Assembly (NCBI GenBank): GCA_011192125.1
Contig: DUEL01000035.1
Coordinates: 1 to 50,687 of the forward strand
Origin: Thermoflexia bacterium
GTDB taxonomy: Bacteria > Chloroflexota > Anaerolineae > B4-G1 > DUEL01
Length of the DNA stretch: 50,687 nt
Reading direction: 5' to 3'
Positions within the stretch are counted from its first letter, which is position 1; the number at the start of each line of letters is the position of its first letter. Under the pieces are notes generated by a model. The model worked only from the letters and a program-made list of their open reading frames with translations. It was not told the DNA's origin and searched no databases. Positions 34,445-43,793 of this stretch are shown piece by piece. The translations under genes were made by a program, and so were the position numbers.

Positions 34445-34470
34445 CCACCTCCTATCCCGCTACCTCCGTC

Positions 34471-35004
34471 CTAGACCTGGGGCATGATCAACCCGTAGTT
34501 CCCATCCCGTCGCCGGTAGACGACGTTGATCTCCCCCTCGTCGACGTTGAGGAAGACAAAGAACTGGTGTCCCAGGAGTTCCATCTGCTCGATGGCCTCC
34601 TCCGGAGTCATCGGGGCCATATCGAACCGCTTGATCCGCACTAACCTGCCCCCTTCTTCCTCTTCCGGCACTGGAGCGGCGGCCTCCTCCCCTGCCCGCT
34701 GCCAGCGGTCCTGCCGCCGTTCCTTGTACCGAGAGATCTGCCGCCGCATCTTGTCCACCGCCACATCGATGGCAGCGAAGAGATCACCAGCCCGTTCCTC
34801 CGCTCGCAAGACGGTCCCGCCGACCCAGGCGGTCAACTGGGCCACCTGCCGCTGATCGCTGGACCGAGTATTTTCCACCGCCAGATCGACCCGCACCTCC
34901 GCCAGGCCGGGCAAGTACCGGCCCAATCTGGACACCTTTTTCTCCACATACTCCTGCAAGCGGGGTGTAATCTCCAGATTCCGGGCGTTCAATTGAATGT
35001 CCAT
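34471..35004 (-). CDS. hpf: Long-form ribosome hibernation promoting factor
   Basis: Residues 1-100 are the S30AE/RaiA domain ('MDIQLNARNLEITPRL.EYVEKKVSRL') that sits in the ribosomal A and P sites. A charged linker (about 105-120) leads to the C-terminal dimerisation domain (about 120-177), with 'RIKRFDMAPMTPEEAIEQMELLGHQFFVF', seen around 122-151, the typical long-HPF block. Long HPF drives 100S ribosome dimers in stationary phase or stress. GGAGGAAGGAA precedes the ATG. It follows comF by 28 bp. Confidence 0.95.
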   Translation of the reverse strand: MDIQLNARNLEITPRLQEYVEKKVSRLGRYLPGLAEVRVDLAVENTRSSDQRQVAQLTAWVGGTVLRAEERAGDLFAAIDVAVDKMRRQISRYKERRQDRWQRAGEEAAAPVPEEEEGGRLVRIKRFDMAPMTPEEAIEQMELLGHQFFVFLNVDEGEINVVYRRRDGNYGLIMPQV

Positions 35005-35032
35005 TTCCTTCCTCCAAGGTGAGATGAATCCC

Positions 35033-35746
35033 CTAAGGCGCTCGAGCCAGCGTCAACGCCCAAACCCGGGCTGCGCCGGCCTCCCTCAGGGCATCCGCGC
35101 AAGCCTCCAGCGTTGCTCCCGTGGTGCAGACATCGTCCACCACCAATACCCGGCGGTCGCGCACCTTCCCCACGCAGCGAAACGCTCCCTGCACATTTCG
35201 CCGCCGCTCCGCCATCCCCAGTTCCATCTGCGGGCGGGTATCCCGTACCCGGATGAGGCTTTCATCAGAAAACGGCCGCTGGATACGCCGAGCCAGCACC
35301 TCGGCCAGGAGCGCCGCCTGGTTGTAGCCACGACCTTCAAGCCGGTGAGGATGGAGCGGGACCGGCACGACCAGGTCGACCGCAGCCCATCCCTGACTCC
35401 ACCTTTCGGCCATCAGCCCTCCCAACGGCTCCGCCAGCCCGCGACGCCCCCGATACTTCAGCCTGTGGACCGCCGTTCGGATGGCTCCCTCAAACAGGAA
35501 CACGGAACGGATGCCGTCGATACGAAGGGGATGGCTGGAACAGCGTCTACAAAACGTCCCCTCACGGAGGGGAACGCCACATCGCTGACAGACCGGCCCT
35601 TGAATAAAAGGGAGCGAGGGCACACACTCAACACAAAGCCACGTCCCCACACGCCGACAGACGAGACACCGAGGGGGGAAGAGCAGATCGAGAACTCGAT
35701 GCCTCAGGCGTGTGCCAACGCCAGCGATCCCTTCTCCAATCGGCAT
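35033..35746 (-). CDS. comF: ComF-family phosphoribosyltransferase-like protein
   Basis: The N-terminal part carries two zinc-binding Cys clusters ('CLVC' ... 'CVEC', then 'CQRCG' ... 'CRRC'). The C-terminal part is a phosphoribosyltransferase fold with the PRPP loop 'VLVVDDVCTTGATL' (about 197-210). ComF proteins take part in natural transformation, where they help bring single-stranded DNA into the cytoplasm; many homologues are of unknown role. The start at 35746 fits the usual spacing to the first Cys cluster; an in-frame start at 35812 would overlap tadC. It follows tadC in the same direction, which may link it to the pilus operon. Confidence 0.85.
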   Translation of the reverse strand: MPIGEGIAGVGTRLRHRVLDLLFPPRCLVCRRVGTWLCVECVPSLPFIQGPVCQRCGVPLREGTFCRRCSSHPLRIDGIRSVFLFEGAIRTAVHRLKYRGRRGLAEPLGGLMAERWSQGWAAVDLVVPVPLHPHRLEGRGYNQAALLAEVLARRIQRPFSDESLIRVRDTRPQMELGMAERRRNVQGAFRCVGKVRDRRVLVVDDVCTTGATLEACADALREAGAARVWALTLARAP

Positions 35747-35783
35747 CCTGCTTCGTCGTGGGCAACGGAGATGCCTACGCCCT

Positions 35784-36731
35784 TCACGGCCCCATAATGT
35801 TGCTGCCGCCAAGGATGTCCATAAGATTGATCGCCGCCGGTCCGAGGATGATGGCGAACAGAGCAGGGAAGATCAACAGCACGGCAGGGAGCATGATCTT
35901 CACCGGGGCCTTCCGCGCCTCCTCCTCGGCCCGCTGCCGCCTCCGCACCCGCATCTGGTCCGACTGAATGCGGAGCACCTTGGCGATGCTGACGCCCAAC
36001 TGCTCGGCCTGGATGATGGCCGCCACGAAGGTGGAGAAGTCCGGGAGATCCACCGTATCGGCCATCTCCCGCAGGGCCTCCCGCCGCAGTTTGCCCAGAC
36101 GGATCTCCTGAAGCACTCGAGCAAACCCCTCGCTCAACTCGTTATCCCATTTCTCCACCACCTTGGCCATCGCCGCATCGAACCCCAGGCCGGCCTCGAC
36201 GCAGATCGTCAGCAGGTCGAGCGCGTCAGGAAGGGCCTTCAGGATCTCTCGTTTCCGTCGGTTGATCCGGGAACCCAACCAGAGAACGGGCAAGAAGTGC
36301 CCCAAGGCGGCGGTCACAGCGATCATCCCCACCTTCTGGAGTGGGGAGGCGTCGCTCTTCGACGCGACCGCGATCGCCAACGCTCCCATCACCCCCATGA
36401 GGAGATAGCGAACAGCGATAAACTCCGCCGGCCTGACGCGGTAGATGAGCCCCGCCAGTTCCAGATTGCGTCGGGTCCGTGCAAGCGTCTGCTCCGGCGT
36501 GAACCGGGCGATGTACTCAGCCAACTTCCGCAGCCAAGGCCTCAGGACCCGCTCGGAGAACGGCTGGGAAAGTTCGATCTCCTCCAGCGATGGGGGCCGT
36601 TCCAACGTACCCAGTTGGGTCAGTCGCTCCTCAACCGTGGCCTCCTCCCGCGATCCCAACAGGCCGATCACGATGAGGACCAGCCCCCCCACCACGGAGA
36701 CACTCAGAATGACCAAAGCAGTTACGCTCAT
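35784..36731 (-). CDS. tadC: Tad pilus inner-membrane platform protein TadC
   Basis: A type II secretion F-family protein (about 315 aa) with an N-terminal membrane helix, helices at about 105-125 and 135-155, a cytoplasmic T2SSF domain ('LPDALDLLTICVEAGLGFDAA' region at about 178-198) and a C-terminal helix pair. With TadB it forms the inner-membrane platform driven by the TadA/CpaF ATPase. The start at 36731 lies after GAGGTG; a GTG two codons earlier is possible. It is 21 bp from tadB. Confidence 0.92.
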   Translation of the reverse strand: MSVTALVILSVSVVGGLVLIVIGLLGSREEATVEERLTQLGTLERPPSLEEIELSQPFSERVLRPWLRKLAEYIARFTPEQTLARTRRNLELAGLIYRVRPAEFIAVRYLLMGVMGALAIAVASKSDASPLQKVGMIAVTAALGHFLPVLWLGSRINRRKREILKALPDALDLLTICVEAGLGFDAAMAKVVEKWDNELSEGFARVLQEIRLGKLRREALREMADTVDLPDFSTFVAAIIQAEQLGVSIAKVLRIQSDQMRVRRRQRAEEEARKAPVKIMLPAVLLIFPALFAIILGPAAINLMDILGGSNIMGP

Positions 36732-36752
36732 TCCCACCTCGAAAGCGCGAGA

Positions 36753-37715
36753 TCACACCTCGATCTCTACGATCTTGCGAATCACGATGTTGCCTATGAT
36801 GATCCCCATCGCCGCAAAGCCCAAAATGGGCCAGCCACAGGTCCGGTTTTCGAAAAGGGGACGGATGAAGTCGGGGTTGATGAAGTAGATGAGAACGGCG
36901 ACCACTATAGGGAGAAAGCTGACAATGTAGCCCGAATACCGCCCCTGGGCCGTCAGTGCGCGGATCTCCCCCTGGATGCGGATTCGTTCGCGGATGGTGA
37001 AACTGATCGAATCGAGCACCTCTGCGAGGTTGCCGCCCACCTCCCGCTGCACATTCATCGCCGTGATCATCAGGTCGAGATCGTCGGAGGGGACGCGGCG
37101 GAGGAGATTGTTGAGGGCCTCCTCCATACTGAGTCCCAACTGAACCTCACGGACGACCCGCCGGAACTCCTCCGAAGCGGGTGGGGCCATCTCCTCGGCA
37201 ACCGCCTCCATCGCCTGGAGCACACTGTACCCGGCGCGGAGGCCGTTGACCAGCATGTTGATGGTGTCGCTCAACTGGGAATTGAAAGCGTTCAGCCGAC
37301 GCTGCTGCAGGAAGGAAACGTACCACCGCGGGGCAAAGAACCCCAAAACAGCCCCACCCAATCCGAAGAGTGGATTGCGATGGCCCAGAAAGTAGGCCAG
37401 GAAGCCGAAGAGGATGACGGAGATCACCGTGGCAGCGATAAACTCGCCGGCTGTCAGTTTCAGGTTGGCCCGGGCCAACTGAGTTCGGATGTTCTCGGCG
37501 AACCCCCGCCCTGAGAGGACTCGCTCTAACCGATCTCCCAGCGGGGAACGCCTGGCTGCCCGGACGGCCTCTTCCGCTTCTGCCTCTACGGTCGGGGCCG
37601 TGTACTGCCCCAGCCGTTTCTCCACTTCTGACTGCCGTCCTCGGATGAACAGATAGACGCCGTAGCCAAAGAAAAGCGCCAAGACGAGGACGGTGATGAG
37701 TACCGGGAGGTCCAT
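36753..37715 (-). CDS. tadB: Tad pilus inner-membrane platform protein TadB
   Basis: Same family as TadC (T2SSF), 320 aa: N-terminal helix (about 5-24), two helices near 90-130, the T2SSF domain with 'LSDTINMLVNGLRAGYSVLQAME' (about 156-178) and a C-terminal helical region (about 255-310). TadB and TadC pair under the CpaF motor to assemble Flp/Tad pili. GGAGGGAGCG precedes the ATG. It is 21 bp after cpaF. Confidence 0.93.
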   Translation of the reverse strand: MDLPVLITVLVLALFFGYGVYLFIRGRQSEVEKRLGQYTAPTVEAEAEEAVRAARRSPLGDRLERVLSGRGFAENIRTQLARANLKLTAGEFIAATVISVILFGFLAYFLGHRNPLFGLGGAVLGFFAPRWYVSFLQQRRLNAFNSQLSDTINMLVNGLRAGYSVLQAMEAVAEEMAPPASEEFRRVVREVQLGLSMEEALNNLLRRVPSDDLDLMITAMNVQREVGGNLAEVLDSISFTIRERIRIQGEIRALTAQGRYSGYIVSFLPIVVAVLIYFINPDFIRPLFENRTCGWPILGFAAMGIIIGNIVIRKIVEIEV

Positions 37716-37736
37716 CGCTCCCTCCTCTCCTCCGCC

Positions 37737-39116
37737 TTATACGCGGAGCCGACTTCCCACTCCGAAGATCGTCGGCGGTAGATGGATCCCCGCCGCCTCG
37801 ATGCGGTCCATAAACTTCGGACGGATGCCTGTGGGCCGCAGAGAACCGATCACTCTTCCACCCTCATAGCCAGCCAGTTCGAACTTGAAGATGTCGGACA
37901 TCACGATGACGTTCCCTTCCAGGCCCTCGATCTCGCTGATATTGACCACCTTTCGGCTGCCGTCCCGCATCCGCTCCAACTGGACGATGAGGTCCAACGC
38001 AGAGGCGATCTGCTCGCGGATCGCCCGGTGGGGCAGATCCATGCCAGCCATGAGGACCATGTTCTCCAGACGGGCCAGGGCATCCCGTGGACTGTTGGCG
38101 TGGATTGTCGTCATCGAGCCTTCGTGGCCCGTGTTCATCGCCTGCAACATATCGAACGCCTCAGGACCACGACACTCGCCGACGATAATCCGATCAGGTC
38201 TCATCCGCAGGCTGTTGATCACGAGGTCGCGGATCGTCACCTCGCCTCGGCCCTCAATGTTGGGCGGGCGGGACTCCAACGGGACGACGTGCTCCTGCTG
38301 CAATTGCAACTCGGCCGCGTTCTCGATCGTGATGATCCGTTCATCGTTTGGAATGAACGCGGAGAGCACGTTCAGCAACGTTGTCTTGCCTGTGCCCGTG
38401 CCGCCGGAGACAACGATGTTCAACCGGGCCTGAACACAGGCCTTGAGGAACTCCACCGCCTCGGGGGTCAGCGACCCCAACTCGATCAGCCGCTCCGCCG
38501 TGAGGGGGATCTTGAAGAACTTCCGGATGGTCAGCACCGGACCGATCAGAGAGAGCGGCGGAATGATGGCGTTGACCCGGGAGCCATCCGGCAGACGGGC
38601 GTCCTGATACGGAACGCTCTCATCGATTCGGCGGCCTAACGGCGCCACGATCCGCTCAATGATCCGCATCAGGTGCTCATCCGATTCGAAAGAGACCCGT
38701 ACCCGCTCGATCTTCCCGTTCCGCTCCACATACACGTTCTTCGGACCGTTCACCATGATCTCGGTGATGGTGGGATCACGCAGGAGAGGCTCCAGCGGTC
38801 CCAGCCCGAGGATTTCGGCGACGATCTGCTCGAACAACCGCTCCCGCTCCGCCCGACTCAGGACGATGCGCTCCTCCGCCAGGAGCGACTCGTACATCTC
38901 CCGGATGGTCCGTCGGACCTCCTCTTCGCGGGAGACGTCCATCGTCGGGTCGAGTTCAGCGATCAGTTTGTTCTGAATGCGGGTCTTCAGATCCTTGAAG
39001 GTATCCCGGGCAACCGAGGGAGGCGCTCCGGTCACTGGCACACGGCGGCCCGGCGCCCCTTCCCCCGGCCGCTCCACTTGCTGCTTGGCCTTCTCAATCC
39101 TCCGCAACAGTGACAT
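37737..39116 (-). CDS. cpaF: Tad pilus assembly ATPase CpaF/TadA
   Basis: A secretion ATPase of the VirB11/GspE superfamily (459 aa). The Walker A loop GGTGTGKTT is near residue 240; Walker B/Asp box lies in '[13 protein letters not shown]', and His box residues in '[10 protein letters not shown]'. An N-terminal three-helix region precedes the two-lobed motor. It powers Flp pilus extension and often retraction. It lies between cpaE and tadB in a tight operon. Confidence 0.96.
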   Translation of the reverse strand: MSLLRRIEKAKQQVERPGEGAPGRRVPVTGAPPSVARDTFKDLKTRIQNKLIAELDPTMDVSREEEVRRTIREMYESLLAEERIVLSRAERERLFEQIVAEILGLGPLEPLLRDPTITEIMVNGPKNVYVERNGKIERVRVSFESDEHLMRIIERIVAPLGRRIDESVPYQDARLPDGSRVNAIIPPLSLIGPVLTIRKFFKIPLTAERLIELGSLTPEAVEFLKACVQARLNIVVSGGTGTGKTTLLNVLSAFIPNDERIITIENAAELQLQQEHVVPLESRPPNIEGRGEVTIRDLVINSLRMRPDRIIVGECRGPEAFDMLQAMNTGHEGSMTTIHANSPRDALARLENMVLMAGMDLPHRAIREQIASALDLIVQLERMRDGSRKVVNISEIEGLEGNVIVMSDIFKFELAGYEGGRVIGSLRPTGIRPKFMDRIEAAGIHLPPTIFGVGSRLRV

Positions 39117-39156
39117 ATCTCAACCCCCTAACCCATCCACCTGCAACAACATCCCT

Positions 39157-40455
39157 TTACTGTAGAATCCGTCCCAACAGACGACGGCTGACCTCAGCCT
39201 CCATGTCCTCCTCTTCCTCTTCCGAGACCATCTGCTCCAGCCGGTCCAAAACGGCCTGGGCCAGCCGCGCGAACCCCCGAGCCACCGGGCTTCCCCGCTC
39301 CTCGGCGAGCAACGGCACGCCCCGGTTGGCCGCCGCGAACCCGGCCCGCTCGTCGAACGGGATATGCCCGATCGCAGGGATCAACGCCCGCTCGATCTGG
39401 TCCACGCGCAGGCCCGTGCGCCGATCGGCCCCATTGATCACCAGCGCCACTTTTTCGTCCGGATACTCCAGTTTGCGCGCCAGGTCCAAGAACAGACGGG
39501 CCGACTTCACCGCCGGGATCAGCGGATCCAACACGACCAGGACAAGGGTCGCCTCGTCCAGCAGAGCCAGGCTCACGTCGTCCACCCAACTCCACGTATC
39601 GGCGACCACGTAGTCGAACTGCTCCAGCATCTTGCCGATGACGGTCCTTATGACCCGTCCGATCCCCTCTTCCCCATCCGCCGCCCGCAGGCCCTCGGCC
39701 GCCTCCGGATGGGGCGGGGCCAGAAGGACCTTGACGCCGGTCGGATGGGGGGTCAGTACACTCGTCAGCAGGTCGGCGTCCAGTTCATCGACCCGTCCGG
39801 CCAGATCGGCGAGGCTGCGGTTGGTCTGCAGGTTCAGCATCACCCCCACGTCACCGAACTGGAGGCTGCCATCAAAAACGGCGACCTTCTTTTCTGCCCC
39901 CAGCCGTTCCTGCAGGGCGATGGCCAGATTGACCGCGACGGTGGTACAGCCCACCCCCCCTTTGGGCGCGAAGACAGTGATCAGATGACCTCGCCGCGAA
40001 GGTCCGGGACGGCCGCGAACAACCTCGGCAACCGGAGGAGGAGCGATGCGCGCCGCCTGTACCTTCCCGATCTCATACGCCCGGCGGATGGCGTTCACCA
40101 ACTCGTCCCCGCTGGGCGGTTTGACTAGGTAATCCCGCGCCCCCGCCGCCATCGCTCGACGCATATATCCCGTCTCTCCCTGGACGGAGAGGATGACGAT
40201 CTGGGCGGTGGGCACCTCCTGCACGATCTGCTCGGTAGCGGTGATCCCGTCCATCCCCGGCAGGTTGATGTCCATCAGGACCACGTGGGGCCGGGTCTCT
40301 TTGGCCAACTCCACCCCTTCCTCCCCCGTGCTCGCCATCGCCACGACCTCGATGTCGGGGTCGAAGGAGAGGAGTTTACGAAGATTCTCTCGCGTCTCCG
40401 CGACATCATCCACGATCAGGACGCGAATCCGCTCCCCGGACTTCTCCGCGACCAT
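39157..40455 (-). CDS. cpaE: CpaE/TadZ-like pilus localisation protein (REC + ParA-like ATPase)
   Basis: Residues 1-125 are a receiver domain with D-D-V acidic pair, D61-region 'VLMDINLPGMDG' and K in 'LVKPP', so it looks phosphorylatable, unlike many TadZ pseudoreceivers. Residues of about 155-400 form a ParA/MinD-type ATPase with deviant Walker A 'KGGVGCTT'. CpaE/TadZ directs the pilus machine to its place in the cell. The C-terminus is acidic (EEEEED). The gene follows cpaB by 34 bp. Confidence 0.93.
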   Translation of the reverse strand: MVAEKSGERIRVLIVDDVAETRENLRKLLSFDPDIEVVAMASTGEEGVELAKETRPHVVLMDINLPGMDGITATEQIVQEVPTAQIVILSVQGETGYMRRAMAAGARDYLVKPPSGDELVNAIRRAYEIGKVQAARIAPPPVAEVVRGRPGPSRRGHLITVFAPKGGVGCTTVAVNLAIALQERLGAEKKVAVFDGSLQFGDVGVMLNLQTNRSLADLAGRVDELDADLLTSVLTPHPTGVKVLLAPPHPEAAEGLRAADGEEGIGRVIRTVIGKMLEQFDYVVADTWSWVDDVSLALLDEATLVLVVLDPLIPAVKSARLFLDLARKLEYPDEKVALVINGADRRTGLRVDQIERALIPAIGHIPFDERAGFAAANRGVPLLAEERGSPVARGFARLAQAVLDRLEQMVSEEEEEDMEAEVSRRLLGRILQ

Positions 40456-40489
40456 TGCTCCTCCAAAGCGAGGGGGTGAGCCGACCTCC

Positions 40490-41497
40490 CTACTCCACCG
40501 GTCCCACAGGAGCGCCAGAGCCAGAAATCGGTGGAGCGATCCCGTAGGGCAACTTCGGCGGCGGCTCGATGCCGTAGGTGTCCATCAAGTACTGGAGCGT
40601 CACCGGGAAGGTGCCCGGCGTCTGCCCCGTCTCACCGGTGCGGCGCAACACGAGCGTGATACGAGCGTTGCTCAAGCGAGCGAACTCCAAGATGGCGGCC
40701 TCCTGACGGGTCACCGCCAGGGTCAGGGGCTGCTCGGCGGGTGGCTGTGTGCCTTCCTCGGGCTGCTGCCCTTCCGCAGCGGCCTCCTCCTCACGCCAAT
40801 CGCCGATGCGCAAGACCACGGCATCCTGAACCGTCAACTGGGTCACCAGCCGTGGACGCTGTGCCTCGCTCGGCGTGATGCTCACCAACCACCCGTTGGG
40901 CAACGCCTCCAGTCGCCCCTGGACGCCGCTCTTGCATTCCTCCCCTTCCGGAGGCGAGACACAGGTCAGGTTATTCGGCAGGATCGTCTGAAACTCCTCA
41001 TCCAGGTCCACCAGAGGGAACGAAAGCAGCACGTCCACATGGTCCCCTGGCCGGAGCGCCCAGGCCACGCTGGAGTACCGAGCGATCGGAAGGGCGTAAG
41101 CGACCTTCCCCTCCGGGATCTGCATCGCCGCCGGCCCTCCCGACGGGAGCAGTTCTCCGGGCTCGGCCAACATACTCTCCAAGATCGGCATCCCCCGGGG
41201 GATGAAGGAGCGGGCGATCTTGCCGAGGACGCCCTCCTTCTCAAAGATCGCCCCCACGGGCACCGCGTCTCTGGGCCATTCCTGAAGGACGATGGCATCT
41301 TCGGTGATGTCTTTACCCTGAGGGATGTCCTGAGCGGATACTACAATGGAAACCATCCCTTCCTCTTGAGGGGCCTCCGGGCTGGGGGCAGGCCCCGGCC
41401 TACCGCTCGGGAGCAATCGGGGAAGCAACAGAACAGCAGCGACACCAGCGACCACAATGATCAACCCAACCAGGATCAACGATCGGCGTCCGCGCAT
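40490..41497 (-). CDS. cpaB: Flp pilus assembly protein CpaB/RcpC
   Basis: A single N-terminal membrane helix (about 6-27), a Pro-rich linker, then a SAF domain (about 50-120: 'VVSAQDIPQGKDITEDAIVL') and the RcpC/CpaB C-terminal domain. In Gram-negatives CpaB supports the secretin; a version in a likely monoderm Chloroflexota must act in the envelope without it. AAGGAGGAA precedes the ATG pair; the second ATG (41497) has the better spacing. It is the first gene of the pilus operon, right after its promoter. Confidence 0.9.
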   Translation of the reverse strand: MRGRRSLILVGLIIVVAGVAAVLLLPRLLPSGRPGPAPSPEAPQEEGMVSIVVSAQDIPQGKDITEDAIVLQEWPRDAVPVGAIFEKEGVLGKIARSFIPRGMPILESMLAEPGELLPSGGPAAMQIPEGKVAYALPIARYSSVAWALRPGDHVDVLLSFPLVDLDEEFQTILPNNLTCVSPPEGEECKSGVQGRLEALPNGWLVSITPSEAQRPRLVTQLTVQDAVVLRIGDWREEEAAAEGQQPEEGTQPPAEQPLTLAVTRQEAAILEFARLSNARITLVLRRTGETGQTPGTFPVTLQYLMDTYGIEPPPKLPYGIAPPISGSGAPVGPVE

Positions 41498-41542
41498 CAT
41501 TTCCTCCTTATCAAGGACTGGATGCCGAGCATTCTAACAAGA

Positions 41543-41570
41543 ATAATACTCGTTTCAGGGGAGAAGTCAA
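41543..41570 (-). promoter_or_regulatory. Promoter of the Tad pilus operon
   Basis: On the minus strand: -35 TTGACT (41565-41570), 16-nt spacer, -10 TATTAT (41543-41548). The cpaB start follows 46 nt downstream. Confidence 0.75.
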
Positions 41571-41696
41571 GCCATCTTTGCTCCAAGAACCCCCGTGTTA
41601 CGCCAAGGCAATGCAATCTTAACCCAAACGGTACCGAACTCGCAACTAATACGAAGACGGACTACCCGCCAGTTTGCCAGCCTCCCGCAGGTAATG

Positions 41697-41724
41697 TTGC
41701 CTCTCCTATGCGTTATGTTATAAT
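41697..41724 (+). promoter_or_regulatory. Promoter of the GH13-like gene
   Basis: -35 TTGCCT (41697-41702), 16-nt spacer, then TGT-TATAAT, an extended consensus -10 (41719-41724). The ATG is 30 nt downstream; the ribosome site is weak. Confidence 0.65.
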
Positions 41725-41753
41725 CCCAGCACACCACCCAGCGAGAAAACCAT

Positions 41754-43643
41754 ATGGGCACCCCTCTCTCTGTCGTGCGCGATCGGCTGGTCCGGGCGGC
41801 GACCGGGCGGCGGCCCCACTACGAGGTCCCTGGACGGTGGCTCGACCTGCACGGCTCGCCCGCTCGGCAGGCGATCCACCCCTGCCGCTTCTACCTGCGC
41901 CGTATCGAGGAGATCCTGGCCCATCCCCTCCGCCCACCCCACCTCGGCGGACGACGATGGTCCCGCCGGGCTGTAGTATACAGCCTGATCGTGCGTGCCA
42001 CCACCGCTTTCGACCACGACGGGGACGGCGAGGTCACGCCAGAACCGACGGAAGAGGGATGGCGCGAAACAGGGACGTTCCTCAAGAGCATCGCCCTCCT
42101 CCCCCTGCTCCACCGTATGGGCTTCAACACTCTCCACCTCCTACCGATCGCCACCATCGGCCGACACGGGAAGAAAGGGAACCTGGGCTCGATCTACGCG
42201 ATCCAAAACCCTTATCGACTCGATCCCCTCCTGGCTGAACCGGCGCTGGGACTGGACGCGGAGACGGAGTTTGCCGCCTTCGTCGAAGCGGCTCACCGAC
42301 TGGGAATGCAGGTCATCGTCGAGTTCGCGCTTCGCACCGCCGCGCTGGACGCTGACTGGGTGGCCGAACATCCCGAGTGGTTCTACTGGATCCGGGCCGA
42401 TATCCCCGACCGATCGCCGGAAAGGCCCGATGAGAACGCCTACGGCCCACCTGTCTTCACCCGCGAGGAACTGGAACGGATCAAAGAACAAGTGGCCCGC
42501 GGAGATCTGACCCACCTCCCTCCCCCACCCCACATCTACCGGGCGATGTTCCTCCCACCTCCGCCTCCCCAGTCGGTTCACAAGGAAGGGGAGCGGTGGA
42601 TCGGCGTCCTTCCGGACGGAACGCGGGTTCGCATCCCCGGCGCGTTCGCCGACTGGCCGCCAGATGATCCCCAGCCCCCGTGGACGGACGTCACGTATCT
42701 CCGGCTGTACGACCATCCGGACTTCAACTACATTGCCTACAACACGATCCGGATGTACGACAAGCGACTGGCGCGTCCCGAGAACCGCGTCGAACCCCTC
42801 TGGCAACGGATCAGCCAGGTCATCCCATTCTACCAGAAACAGTTCGACATCGACGGAGCGATGCTCGATATGGGGCACGCCCTGCCTGGGGACCTGAAAC
42901 GAAGGATCGTGGAGGCTGCCCGTCAGATCAATCCGGAGTTCGTCTTCTGGTCCGAGACGTTCTCCTACAACGGGGAAACGGCAGAGAAGGGGTACGATGC
43001 CGTCGTCGGCAACTATTGGTGGCTGGTCTGGCGCCCCTCCCGGCTCCTAAGCGACCTCCTCCAGCCGCTGACACGGGAGCGATTTCCGCTCCCCTTCTTC
43101 GCCGCGCCGGAGACCCACAACACCCCCCGCGCTGCTGCCCGCCCCGGCGGCCTGATCGCAGCCCGCACAGCCTGGGCCCTGGGCTGCCTCCTCCCGGCCA
43201 TCCCCCTTTGTCACTCCGGCCTGGAACTGGGTGAAACCCTCCCGGTCAACACCGGCCTCGACTTTCCCCCCGAGGACCTGACCCGCTACCCGGCCGACCG
43301 ACTGCCCCTCTTCAGCATCGCCACCTACGGGTGGGAGAGGGAAGCCCATCTGATCGACTGGATCCGACAGACGCTGGCGGTCCGCGCCCGCTTCGCGGCC
43401 CTCGTGACGGATCCCGATCCAGCGACTTTCGACTTGGTAAGGGCGGATAACCCTTACGTGTGGGCCGTGGTCCGGCACAACGGGAGGAAAGGGGTCGCCA
43501 TCGTGGTCAACACAGACCCCGACCACCCCCAGTCGTTTGCCCTCCAACTTCCGACGGCCCGTCCCCTGCTGGGCGATGTAGACGCCCCTATGGGGGAACT
43601 TCCGCCCGCGGGATGCGCTCTGTTCGACCTGTCTCAGCCATAA
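41754..43643 (+). CDS. Divergent GH13-family (alpha-amylase-like) protein
   Basis: A 629-aa protein with a TIM-barrel of the alpha-amylase superfamily. 'ADWVAEHPEWF' (about 200-212) is the kind of block seen in GlgE-like GH13 members. Region II is 'IDGAMLD', with the nucleophile Asp372; region III acid is Glu401 in 'FWSETF'. Two near-invariant positions differ: the Arg two residues before the nucleophile is Met370, and region IV 'ETHNTPR' has Asn456 where Asp stabilises the transition state. It may be a glucan-active enzyme with an altered mechanism, or inactive. The alignment of region IV is uncertain. The C-terminal 80 residues look like a beta-sandwich. It stands alone, divergent from the pilus operon. 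Confidence 0.75.
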   Translation: MGTPLSVVRDRLVRAATGRRPHYEVPGRWLDLHGSPARQAIHPCRFYLRRIEEILAHPLRPPHLGGRRWSRRAVVYSLIVRATTAFDHDGDGEVTPEPTEEGWRETGTFLKSIALLPLLHRMGFNTLHLLPIATIGRHGKKGNLGSIYAIQNPYRLDPLLAEPALGLDAETEFAAFVEAAHRLGMQVIVEFALRTAALDADWVAEHPEWFYWIRADIPDRSPERPDENAYGPPVFTREELERIKEQVARGDLTHLPPPPHIYRAMFLPPPPPQSVHKEGERWIGVLPDGTRVRIPGAFADWPPDDPQPPWTDVTYLRLYDHPDFNYIAYNTIRMYDKRLARPENRVEPLWQRISQVIPFYQKQFDIDGAMLDMGHALPGDLKRRIVEAARQINPEFVFWSETFSYNGETAEKGYDAVVGNYWWLVWRPSRLLSDLLQPLTRERFPLPFFAAPETHNTPRAAARPGGLIAARTAWALGCLLPAIPLCHSGLELGETLPVNTGLDFPPEDLTRYPADRLPLFSIATYGWEREAHLIDWIRQTLAVRARFAALVTDPDPATFDLVRADNPYVWAVVRHNGRKGVAIVVNTDPDHPQSFALQLPTARPLLGDVDAPMGELPPAGCALFDLSQP

Positions 43644-43647
43644 GAGA

Positions 43648-43674
43648 TAGCCCTCCCCCGACTGGGGAGGGCTA
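43648..43674. terminator. Shared terminator of the GH13-like gene and tRNA-Leu
   Basis: TAGCCCTCCCC (43648-43658) pairs perfectly with GGGGAGGGCTA (43664-43674), an 11-bp stem with a 5-nt loop. It lies between the convergent GH13-like gene and the tRNA, so it can serve both strands. Confidence 0.75.
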
Positions 43675-43699
43675 CTACCGCTTTGAGGTCCCACCTCAG

Positions 43700-43782
43700 T
43701 GCCCCGGAGAGGACTCGAACCTCCACGCCCTTACGGGCACAGGCCCTCAACCTGCTGCGTATGCCAATTCCGCCACCGGGGC
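43700..43782 (-). tRNA. tRNA-Leu (anticodon GAG)
   Basis: On the minus strand the gene begins GCCCCGGTGGCGGAATTGGC and folds as a class II tRNA: 7-bp acceptor pairing with CCGGGGC, D-arm, anticodon stem GCAGG/CCTGT around loop TTGAGGG (anticodon GAG, read as loop positions 3-5), a long variable arm (TGCCCGTAAGGGCG) and T-arm with GTTCGAGTC. Discriminator is A. The CCA end is not encoded. Length is 83 nt. It reads CUC/CUU codons. Confidence 0.95.
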
Positions 43783-43793
43783 ATCCGGCCCTA

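Noticed and set aside
34471..35004. Sigma-54 modulation protein annotation for the hibernation factor
   Set aside because: The old name applies to the same family, but the long C-terminal domain marks a ribosome hibernation factor.
41567..41761. Small minus-strand frame in the gap between cpaB and the GH13-like gene
   Set aside because: No ribosome site, no recognisable domain, and it covers two good promoters.
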